From NCBI GenBank assembly GCA_001421095.1, contig LIIK01000040.1:13366-24237 (forward strand): a stretch of DNA of 10,872 bases, given 5' to 3'. Position 1 is the stretch's first letter. Every line of letters begins with the position of its first letter. Shown piece by piece: positions 1 to 9,900 of this stretch. Under the pieces are notes generated by a model, which did not search any database, was not told the DNA's origin, and saw only the letters and a program-made list of their open reading frames with translations. The stretch is from Candidatus [Bacteroides] periocalifornicus (lineage in GTDB: Bacteria; Bacteroidota; Bacteroidia; Bacteroidales; CAJPTX01). The position numbers and the translations under genes are program-made.

Positions 1-399
1 AGCAATGGCTACGAGCTGCAGGCGCTCACGGTGGCTGGCGTGGATGTGACGGCGCAGGTGGTGAAGGGCGTCTACACCTTCACGCTCAAGGCAGACACCC
101 AGATAGCGGCAACCTTTAAGGAGGTGAAGAAGAACATCATCAACCCGGTAGAGAGCTCGTTGCTCGCCACCCTGGAGGTATACCCCAACCCCTTCCGCAG
201 CGAACTGCACCTGCAGAATGCCGGCGAACTACAGCACCTGAGCCTGCTGAACACCACGGGCCAAGAGGTGGTGAGCCTCAAGCACAACGGGAGTAACATG
301 CTGATTCTACCGACCACCGACCTCCCAGCAGGGCTCTACATCCTACGCCTTACCGACAGGCAGGGGGGCACACGGACGCTGCGGGTGGTAAAGCGGTAA
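1..399 (+). CDS. T9SS type A sorting domain-containing protein, C-terminal 132 codons (5' end outside window)
   Basis: The reading frame is open from the first base and ends at TAA (397-399), so this is the tail of a longer gene. The GTG at 31 lies inside a domain and is not the real start. Residues 1-41 (SNGYELQALTVAGVDVT ... IAATFKE) look like the end of a glycine-rich 'bacterial repeat' (InlB B-repeat-like) domain, which typically closes with an A-x-F motif. A short linker follows, then a T9SS type A sorting domain from about residue 58: VYPNPF near its start, a central LLNTTGQEV strand, LPAGLYILRL, and a basic end, RTLRVVKR. From family knowledge, this domain directs the protein through the type IX translocon to the cell surface, where it is removed by the sortase PorU. 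The catalytic or binding part is upstream and unseen, so the function is unknown. It converges with the giant protease gene and is followed by a strong terminator. Confidence 0.93.
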   Translation, partial: SNGYELQALTVAGVDVTAQVVKGVYTFTLKADTQIAATFKEVKKNIINPVESSLLATLEVYPNPFRSELHLQNAGELQHLSLLNTTGQEVVSLKHNGSNMLILPTTDLPAGLYILRLTDRQGGTRTLRVVKR

Positions 400-413
400 C
401 AGAACTTCAAATT

Positions 414-456
414 GCAAAGCAAAAGGGGGAGGCATAGCCTCCCCCTTTTGCTTTGC
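414..456. terminator. Bidirectional intrinsic terminator with a perfect 20-bp stem
   Basis: Arms 414-433 and 437-456 are exactly complementary over 20 bases around an ATA loop. The GC-rich core is GGGGGAGGC/GCCTCCCCC. The outer stem carries AAAA on the left and TTTT on the right, so an RNA from either strand shows a G/C hairpin followed by U-rich sequence. It starts 15 bp after the stop codon of the left-hand gene and mainly serves that gene. It would also catch read-through from the minus-strand protease gene. Confidence 0.9.
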
Positions 457-664
457 CGAAATCCGCACGCACAGCAACGTAAAGTTGCCGAATGCAAACG
501 CCTTGAGAGCTCTGCAAAACGCGCTTAAATAACATGACGAGCCGCACCGCTACGACCTTAGATAGCTATCAGCGCTTGATCAAAACCCTTTTAAACGAAC
601 CTCACTACCCTTAGACCTCATACTCGACCCCCGCAGAGCGTTCAGCTTTTCAGCGCCCTAAAAT

Positions 665-699
665 AAAAAAGGGGTGCGTCCCTTTAACGGCGCACCCCT
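665..699 (-). terminator. Intrinsic terminator of the giant protease gene
   Basis: Read on the minus strand, about 25 bp after the TAG stop, the sequence forms a 9-bp stem AGGGGTGCG/CGCACCCCT (plus-strand arms 670-678 and 691-699) with a 12-base loop. It is followed directly by a T-rich run (TTTTTTATTTTA in the transcript sense). This is a standard Rho-independent terminator in the expected place. Confidence 0.88.
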
Positions 700-723
700 G
701 CTAGCGGGCTCAATGTCCTCCCC

Positions 724-963
724 CTACTGCTTCACGAGCCGAAGGGTGCGATATTTCCCCGCGCCTTCGAGCCGCAGGAGGTATGTGCCAGCCGGCAGAT
801 TCTCTGTGGGTATAGACGCTCTGGCTTGCCCCTCTAGCACCCTGCTGTATACTGCATTGCCAAGCGCATTGAAAAGGGTTACCCTCTCCACTCCAAGAGC
901 CTCGGTTATCACCAGCTCAGCCGTGAACGGATTGGGCATAGCCTGAACTCTGCCTAAGGCTGA
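724..963 (-). other. T9SS type A C-terminal sorting domain, residues about 3240-3318
   Basis: The last roughly 79 residues show all the usual pieces: AMPNPFTAEL near the start, VTLFNALGNAVYS in the middle, NLPAGTYLLRL and a basic C terminus, RTLRLVKQ. The end closely resembles that of the neighbouring cargo gene (RTLRVVKR). In characterised systems this domain is recognised by the T9SS translocon and cut off by PorU at the surface, with the cargo then attached to lipopolysaccharide or released. Confidence 0.95.
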
Positions 964-3900
964 ATCGTCTCCTACCGATGTAACCATCTTGGTAAGCACC
1001 ACGGCTATTGCCATATCTTCATCTTTCATGAGCAAGCTCCCCTCTTTGGTCTCGTAGCCTCCTTTGGCCACCTTGTAGTGGTAGCGCCCTGCGCCTAGCA
1101 AGGTGCTTGCCTTTCCTGCCGCATCGGTCTTCAGCACCTCCTGCTCCAGGGTGATACGGGCGTTTTTAATGGGCGAAGCCCCGTCAGTAACCGTGAATGT
1201 AACCGTTTTCCCGAGCTCTAGCAGCACCGGTTCGGTCATTTCACGCGAGGCAGTAAGGTCGCCATTCGCGCTGCTGTAGTGCCAAGCCGACACGGTGTAG
1301 GTGTGGTCGCCCGCTGGCAGGTTGAGCACCGCGTGCCCTTTCTCGTCTGTGGAACCCGTAAGGTCGCCGACCGCTACTTTTGCCGATGCTACGGGGGATT
1401 TCCCGTCGGTAACCTGGAAGGTTATGGCAAATGCCTCCCGTGCCATCCCCACAGTTACCCTTTGGTCGTCCGTAACCGTTGAGATCCTCCCTGTAACTGC
1501 AGTGTAACCGGTACGGGTAACCGAATAGCCATAATCACGCTGCCCAAGAAGTGGAATCTGCACCTGCCCGGCAGTATCAGTCGCCCACTTCTCATCGGCT
1601 ATCCGTACTTGCGCCCCTGCCAACGGTTGCCCGCCAGCTGTAACCACGAAGGTTGCGGTGTAAAGCCGACGCAGCTCAACTACTTCCGTCACCTCGATGT
1701 CTTTAACGCCTATCGACCCTGTCGCCTCCTGGTAATTAGGGTGCTGGATGGTATAGGTGTGCTGCCCTGCGGGGAGCTGGAGTTTAAGCTCGCCATTCCT
1801 GCCCGTTTGCCCCTTTTGGCCGTATGCCGCAATCTCAGCACCTTCTACTGGGATCCCGCTGTTAGCGTCCTTCACCCAGAAGGTTACCCACTCTGGCCGG
1901 CGAAGCACTACTGCAACCGTGTGGGTAAGCGAAGAGACCGAAATTCTGGCATGCTCCGTAAAGTAGCCCTCCTTGCGCACGGTGTAGCTGTAATCGCCCT
2001 CTAGCTGATCGGAAGTGGTGGCCTGCCCTGCATTATCGGTACTGAGCGTCTCGCCATTCACCTCTATTTCTACCCCTTGCATTGGGGCGCCATCTATATT
2101 CACCACCGTAAAAGTCACTCGGTGGGCATCTACCCGGGTAAAGGTCGCAATCAGCGTGGTGCTAGCCTGCACATTGGTCACGGTACGCCGTGGGTGGGTG
2201 TCGCCGTCGTCTAGCCACTTCTGGAAACGGTAGCCAATGTTAGGCACTGCCACTACCTCCTTGGCATCAGCACCCTTAGCCACTTCTTGCTCTTGGGTTG
2301 CACTCCCATCCACTATGAATGTGCCGCCCGCAGCGGGCTGTGCTTGGTAGGCAATAACAGCCTTCGTCGTCTTGCGGAACAGCGCCCTATAGGTCTCATC
2401 TCGGTAGACCCCGAAATCATCGTAGCGAATCACGGGATCTGTAGCCCCATTATCCCAACGGACGAACTCGTACCCCTCATTGGGTACAGCCTCCACATCA
2501 TCGGGCTGCGTACCCACCCTAACCTCCTGGCTTCCCCCTGGCAACGGATCGGGTGCGTCGTCTTCGTACACTATCTGGAATTTACCGCCGGTAGCAGGTT
2601 CAGCAACGTATGCCAACTGAACCGTCTCGCTGTTCGCACGCCGGATGCTCACATTGTCTAGTTCCACGGCGTAGGCCCAGCTATCCATATACTTCCAGCG
2701 GAATTGTACCGTCTGTTTGCCCGCAAGCTTCCCTGGCATTACAAAAACTGGCGAGCTGTATACCGACTCCCCTTCAGCCTCCGTATCCTTCGGGTAGGCC
2801 TTTATTGCCACCCAGGGATCGTTGTCAGTCTGCATTTCCAGCCAAAGTGCACAGTCAACTAGGGTCTTTATTCGCACCTTTTGCTTAATGATAATGCTTC
2901 CAGAGCCGCTGGCAATCTGGTACTTCGGGGTGTAGAGATACGACTCTGTTTTAGATGCTATGCCCTTCACGCTGCTATTGCAGTAGGCGAATGAGCCGTA
3001 GAGAGGCTTAAGGCCACTCTGGGCAAACTTCGTAACGCCCCATGGGTTATCATCCTGCATGCTTATGGTGTACCAGCCATCGCCAAGCGAGCCACTCTCA
3101 AACTGGTTGGCATCGGGAAGTGTGTAGTACCTGCCAAATAGTGCCGTCACCTCCATGCTACGCTGCACATGGGTATCGGTTCGCTTTAGGGTGGTCACCC
3201 CATCGCTCCAGCCCGCAAAGTAGTAATCAGCGCTCAGCGGCTCTACCTCCACCTCAGCCCCGCTAGCATCGTAGCCCACCGTCTGGTTTGCGGTAGAGGG
3301 GGCACTTTTCAGCTTGCCGCCCTCACCCACCTTGTAGATAAGCGTGTAGAACTCGGGGGCGAATTGCGCAGCCACTTCAAGATTGTCCGTGCGAAGCGTA
3401 TCTACTCGCTGCGCCCCTTGCTTCCCATCGCTCCACTGGGTGAATTTATAGCCAGGGTTAGCCACAGCTAGCACAGCTTCCCCATGGTTGTTGCGCGCTA
3501 CCCGCTGCGTGGCATTGCCTGCTATCCATCCCTGGGCTGCATTGGCAGTATACTTGAGCTCTAGTGTGGCCGCCCCTAGAGAATACACTTCGTGCGCACC
3601 TTCAGCCCCATTCTTAGTTGTATGGCTTAGAGGGCTATAGCCATCCTTAAGCACACGTATCGAACATTGAACCAATGGATTAAGATACCACGCAGCCATA
3701 CCTTTAGCATCTGTAAGCTTGGCTTGGCCATTCACTATTACCGTGGCATCCTCCAATGGGCTGGACGTCCCAAGATCCCGCACCTCCACTATGAACGGGA
3801 AAAGATTGCCCTTCACCACCTCAAACTCCCCGTCCAGCGGCGTAACCTCGTAGAGATCGGTGGTGTACTTACTGCTGGCATCAGCCTCCACCGTGTAGCG

Positions 3901-6900
3901 CCCAACTGGGAGAATGGTGCCGAGCTCTACAACCTTCCCAGTGCTATCCTTCACGGTAAAGCAGCCCTTAGCCCAGGGATCTGGCATGCTCCAGGTATCG
4001 CTAGCATTCACTAGGGTGGCGTAGGTATATTGCAGCGCTATGGAAGAATCTATGGGGTACAACCTGGGAGTAACGGACACCGTGATGGGCTTCCTGCCCA
4101 CAGTTATGCTCTTAGAGACCTCCGGGGCCGCCGCCCACACACTCCCGCCGGGCTGGGTAGCCGTAAGGGTTGCGCTGCCTGGCCTACCTATCCTCAGCGT
4201 GCCATCATCTGCCACGGTGGCTACGCTGGCATCCGAAGAGGTGAATGTGATGGGCAGCCCCGATGTGGCGCTAGCCCTAACCTCCACTGGCGCATCGCCG
4301 TAGGTGAACGGGGCTGAAGCCTGTTCCCATGCTATACTCTGAGCCTGCGCTATCCGTATGCTGTAGTGCTTCCGTTCCCTATTGGCTGCCCACACCGTTA
4401 GCATTCGGGGGGTAGTTAGATCCAGAGCACTCACTCCGCTCTCCACGGGCTTACCGAACGAGGTTACCGTTGCCCCTTCTGATAGCGTAAAGCTCAGCAC
4501 GACCTTTGTGGGATCGATAGAGCCGCTGGGCACACCTATACGGCAATCTTGACTCACGGGACTAACCACCACATCATGCTCCAAGCCGCTGTTCCTCCTC
4601 TTCTCCAGGGTTAGGGAGAGCAGGTCGCACTCTCGGGAGAGATCCTCCTTGTAGGTAAGCACCACCCTCTGCACCACAGTGTGGCCAAAGAGGGTAGCTT
4701 TAGCTTCTATTGCCACTGGCTGGGAGAAATTGAATACCGTAGCATCGGTAACCTCAACCCCACCATAGGTAAGGGTAACCTCTGGCCAAGCCGTGAATAT
4801 CTGCCCCCTCACGCTAGCAGCGTCCGTTCCCTTATCAAAGGTTACCGTGTAGGCATTAGCCCCCGTCAGCTGGTAATCGGCCTGGTGCTCAAAGTTGAAC
4901 CGCCTTATAAGCCCTTTCACGGGTTGCCACATGCCGCTATCCACAGCATTGAGCCGCTGGGGATCTTTCGCCACTACTAGGGCTACGCTGTCGCCCGAGA
5001 GGCTGTAGCGATTCTTCGGTCCCTCGTCAAAGGTGAATTCCGCGAAGCAGCCATTCGGCAGGCTTCCATCAGCATTCCTCACATAGGCAAAGCTCTTGAT
5101 CTGCCTTGGCCAAAGTGCTGATTCCCAAACCCTAAAGAGCTTCACCTGCCCGTTGAACGCTTTGCCCAGCAGGAGACGTGTTGCACCGCTCCAAGTGAAG
5201 TATGGGGCATCCATACCCCCATCGTCCTCTAGCTGGCACTCCTTCCCGTCTATGTAGAGGTTTATCTTGCACTGCCGCTGGTAGGGTGTACGATCTATCC
5301 CCTTCACCACCACTGCGAGGTGATGCCACTGCCCGGGCGTTATGGCGTTGGCTGGCGTGTTCACTATCATATTGTCGCCCACCACCATGGCTATGGCATT
5401 GTCGGGTATCCCGCCACTCATTCGGTAGGTAGTGTGGAGCTTGAACCCGTGCCCACGTATTAGCTCGCTGAACTGTGGCCTGTCTGCCTTGAACACCAGC
5501 TCCATGGTCCATTCCTTGCACTCTGGGGCATCCAGGAGCTTACCCACCCAGTTCATCTCCACCTGTTCGCCCGGTGTCTCTAGGCTCTTGGTTTCTATGG
5601 CGTAGAATCCCCCCTGCTCTGGCACAATGCAGTAGACCGTATCTGCCAGCCCATTGTTGCCCTGCACGGGATCGTTCAGCAGCTCCACCCTCACTATGTG
5701 CATCCCCACCTGGCTTAGGTCAGCTTTCGCCTCAAGGGTAACCGTTTTCTCCCCTATGTAGGGGGCAAGCATCCCCTCGCCGCTGCAGTCCAGCTCCTCC
5801 TCTAGGGCTGGCTTATCGTCTACCAGCACACGCACCTTAGCCACGCCATCGAAGGCGGTGTTGGAGCGATTGGTGAGGGTGAACTCTATTGGTTGCTCGG
5901 CGCTCAGATTCCTACCCGTTGCCCCGATGTTCAGGTTGCTCAGAGCCAAGTCTCCATGCCCTGTGAAGAGGCCATTTCTCAGCTCTAGGGCAAAGTCGAG
6001 CGCATCGCCACTCTCTAGGCTCTCGCAGGGGGAGGCTACCGAGGCTGTCGGGCCCACCTTTACCCTCGCGCGGCGAAGTCCACCCTTCAGCGAATTGAGG
6101 TCGTAGGTGAAGAGCCCCGAACCCTTTGTTCCTTGAGGGAGTTCAACGGTCTGCCGCTCCCCATCGGCAAACTGGCCATCGTTGTCCCAATCTACCCAGA
6201 GGGAGAGGCTATAGCCCGCGGGAATCCTGTTCTTCACCGCAATCACCACCTCAGCCTTCCCCTCCCCCTTGTAGAGCTCCACCGGGGTCTGAAGGACATA
6301 CGCCATCTGCCCAGTCTTGACACCGTTGAACGATAGCGATTTACCGAATGCCGTAACGCTCGCAATGTAGAGCGAATCTACCACTGGCAGCTGCTCGGGT
6401 ATACAGTACCGGTCATATATCGCGTAGGACTGCTGCGTATTATCGCTGGCATCGGTATCATCACCCTCCACGTAAGCCTCTATTCTGCGAGGTTTTGCCG
6501 CAGGAATGGTAACCTTGCCCCGTAGAGGATACCAATGCTCGCCTGGCTTTACATCCTCGATTATCTCGCTGAATTCACGACGTAGCCCAACGGTAACATT
6601 GCCCATGGATGTTGCCCAACGATTGAGGATCTTCACCTCCACTGGCACTGCGCCCTCGGTGTCGTCACCTTGAAGCGATGCCCTAACCCCCGTCAATGCT
6701 AGCGGATTCTGGCCTGGCACCATATCTACCACAGCCTCCCAGCCATCCGCCACCTCGCTGCTAGCCGACTGGAAGTGCAGCGTAACACCCCCATCCTCAG
6801 CCTCAGACACGTAGGAAACCGAAGGGTCATTATCACCCACCGCCTCGCCGGCGAGGTAGGCCCTATAGCGCAGCCCTGCCGTGTTGAGTTCATTGGTCAC

Positions 6901-9900
6901 TTGGGTTGTGAACACCTGTAGAATCCCCTTGGTCTCTACCGTGCTGAATTTGGTGAAACGCACCCGAACCTTCATACTCGGGTCGCTGGGGAGAAATTTT
7001 ACGGTGGAGAGCTGCCCGGTGCCGTAGGGGCGGAGTAGTCCGCCGTTGTCTGTGAACAGCAGCTTTTCTTTCACTATATGGGTTACCTTAGGGTCTACGG
7101 GTATACTCCGCCCGCCATAGCTTACGAATCCCGTTTTCGGCATCAAGACGATATCGCCCATATTGTAAACCTCGTACTCCTCCTCGCCGTTGGCCTCTGG
7201 GCGCAGCGGATCGACCTCGCAGGTAAAACGAATGGGGATGATCTCTCCCTCAGCCCGATCTGTGCTAAGATCCATCTCCATCTCCACCATTTTCCCCTCC
7301 ATGGGCTTTAGGGTTACCTTGCTGTAATTTACCCATTTATCCCCTCGGTAGGCCTTTACCATCAGATCGTTGAGCTCTACAGCGCTCTTATTCTCCACCA
7401 GCAGGCGGAAGGTCTCCACGCCCAGCCGCGGGGCATCCTCTGGAGCCCTCACCAGCAGCAGGTGCACCTGGGGGGCTTGCACAGGGCGCTCTATGGCGAT
7501 CTTGCCTACCGAGAGGTTCGACCCGTTGTTTGGGGCGGCGAATTCTATCACCAGCTGGTGTTTCTTGCCCGTCTCCAGCTCATACACCCACTCCTGGTCA
7601 TAGGTAGCCCCTAGCTGCTCACGTATCCCCCGGGTGTCGGCCAGAAGGGTTGTGCCGTCTGGGCCTCCCTTCACCCGAATGTGGGCAGCCGTAGCATCGT
7701 AGGTATCGCCGGAGGTCAAGCCCCCCGTGATGTGGAGTAGCGCCCGCTCGCCTGCAGGAAATGCCGTTAGATCTAGCTCGCACATCCGCAGGCGGGCGAT
7801 ATTATCGGCATTCTTATCCGAGAAGTAGTCGCCTCGGTCAAAATCCTCATTCGTGCCATCACATATCAGTGCCAGCAGGTTAGAGCCCGCTGGGAGGTCG
7901 CCCGCCGTCTTGTATATCCAGCGGTGGTAGATGCCCTCGCCCTCCTCTATCCTGAAGTAGCGAGAGGGCGTAGTGGTGAAGGTTTCAACAAAGGGCAGTG
8001 CCGTGGGTTTCAGCTGAGTGGGTACAGAGTAGCTGGGTACTATTCCCTGAGCCCGCTTCCCGTAGACACCATCGCCGAGCTTTACCGCCACGCTCAGCAC
8101 CGGGCGTTCCACCCCCTTGAGTTTATCGGCAGGCACGGCGAATTCTGTAGTTTCAGGGTTCGTCTCCCCTATAATCTCGAACTCCGCTCCACCGTCAGGA
8201 TTCGCCAGAAGCACCACGTAGCCCTGCCGAACCCCATCGGCCTTCTTCCAGGTAAGCCGCCAACCCTCTGCACCGCATTCACCCTGCTGGAGCTTAAGCC
8301 CCGTAACCTGGGGTGCCACCGTGAACGGATGCGCGCTCTGCGCCACACGCCCCCGGCTATCTATTACCCTTACAAGCGCCCTATCGGTTGACGGCACATC
8401 CCACGGAAAGCGAACGGGGAAGTAGGGGAGCTGTTGACCGCGCTCGCCAATCACCTTCTCGTAGGGCTGCCAGCTCACGCCCCCATCATACGAGAGCTCC
8501 ACCACATAGGGTGCCACCATATTCTCCACCGCCACTAGCGTGGTAGCCCCTGGAGTGCAGAGCTGCCCATCGGCCGGCGCAATGAGGCGAGATTCATCCC
8601 GATCAAAATACCATACTAACGCGTAGGGTTGCTTGCCAGTGGCCACCCTAGCCCCTGCTACGGTTATCGTAAGCTCCTGCACCCCCGCTAGCTCTCTGGC
8701 ATCCAGGGTTACCTGCTCCATGTTGTTCAGCGTATCTACCCCGCGCGATGCTGGATCTTCTAGGTGGTCACGATGCGAACTGCACACCCAGGGGAGGTAG
8801 CTTGCCGCGCCGGCCTTTAGGCTGAGGTCGAGGTTATTCACCAGTACCGATTCACCATAGCGATAGGCCTTGGCCACTGCGGGATCTGTCCATGCCAACA
8901 TCACCCTTACCCCGGTGCTGCCCTTCGGAATCTTCACGGTATGGGTATAGTTCCCCTTCACCTCCGCCTCTCCGGTGGCGTACCACCCTTGCTCTAGAGC
9001 CTCCACCGCCCGCTCCGCATTCACTATGCCATAGCCATACTGGAAATCGGGGCCTGGCCTGCCAGCATCGGTGGCGGTATTCGCGATGAAGGCTCGCACC
9101 AGCGCCGACGGCATCTCAGCCCCACCATTCAGCTGGGCGTAGCGCTCACTCAGCAACGCCGCATGTCCCGTAACGCTCGGCGCCGCCATGCTGGTGCCCT
9201 CATCCACCCCGTAGCTATTCTCTGGTATGGTGCTAAGGACTCCCTTCCCCTTGGCGCATACCGTAGGGGCAAGGCGTCCGTCATCCTGAGGTCCCCAGCT
9301 GCTAAAGCTCGTCATCTGCCCCCATCCATCCACAGCCCCCACTAGAATCACATTCTTGGCGCGCGTAGAACCCGTACCGTAGCCCGCCTTGCCTGAGAGC
9401 TCTGCAATCTCTGGGGCGCAAGACTGCTGGTCGTTCCCCGCAGAGAAAACGTGCGTAAGCTCTGGATGCTGCTGGGCCACCATATCGAGGTTTAGGTCAA
9501 ACTCGCTGTAGTCCACCTCCTGCAGCTGACGGCAGATACGGTAGAGCGCAACCCCATACGAATTCTGGGTAAGCGTAATGCCAAAACGCTCGCGCGCCTG
9601 TGCCATCTCGTGCGCCTCGTCGAGCCCGTTGCTCCCCGTGCCGAAATTGTAGGTCCAAGCCTCCGCCTGGGGCGCCGTACCCCTGCCGTCAGGATTCACC
9701 AACCCGGCACCCAGCACTGTACCCAGCACGTGCGAGCCATGCTTATCATAGCTCTCGTACTCCTGCGCATGCACCCGTTGCCCAAAGTCCACATGGCTCG
9801 GCACGCTAGCATCCCAGAGCCCAACCCGCACGCCCTTCCCCTGCAGTTCCCTACCGCCCAACGATGCGGAATTACTTAGCACAGAGGCTCTACCAATAAT

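Larger units (their letters stand above)
400..723. other. Convergent intergenic region without a credible gene
   Basis: This lies between the stop codons of the two convergent genes. It holds the two terminators listed separately. Between them (457-660) I see only short motifs: a 5-bp inverted repeat GCAAC/GTTGC at 474-488, a 10-bp palindrome GATAGCTATC at 561-570, and two similar words, TGCAAACGC (493-501) and TGCAAAACGC (512-521). A 26-codon ATG frame at 534-614 has no recognisable content. No tRNA, insertion-sequence end or convincing promoter was found. Confidence 0.7.

Noticed and set aside
31..399. GTG at position 31 as the start of the left-hand gene
   Set aside because: The same frame is open to base 1 and the residues before it continue the bacterial-repeat domain. 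A start here would cut through a beta-sandwich and leave the cargo without a signal peptide.
474..488. A small hairpin GCAAC-GTAAA-GTTGC and the palindrome at 561-570 as operators or RNA structures
   Set aside because: Stems of five base pairs, and a 10-bp palindrome without neighbouring promoters or genes, are expected by chance in this length of sequence.
534..614. A 26-codon ATG frame in the intergenic region (MTSRTATTLDS ...)
   Set aside because: Too short to judge, with no ribosome-binding signal, promoter or recognisable motif; random frames of this length are expected.
5132..5521. A 129-codon minus-strand frame inside the protease gene
   Set aside because: It is an alternative frame of the LamG-like region with Arg/Gly/Gln-rich composition and no motif.
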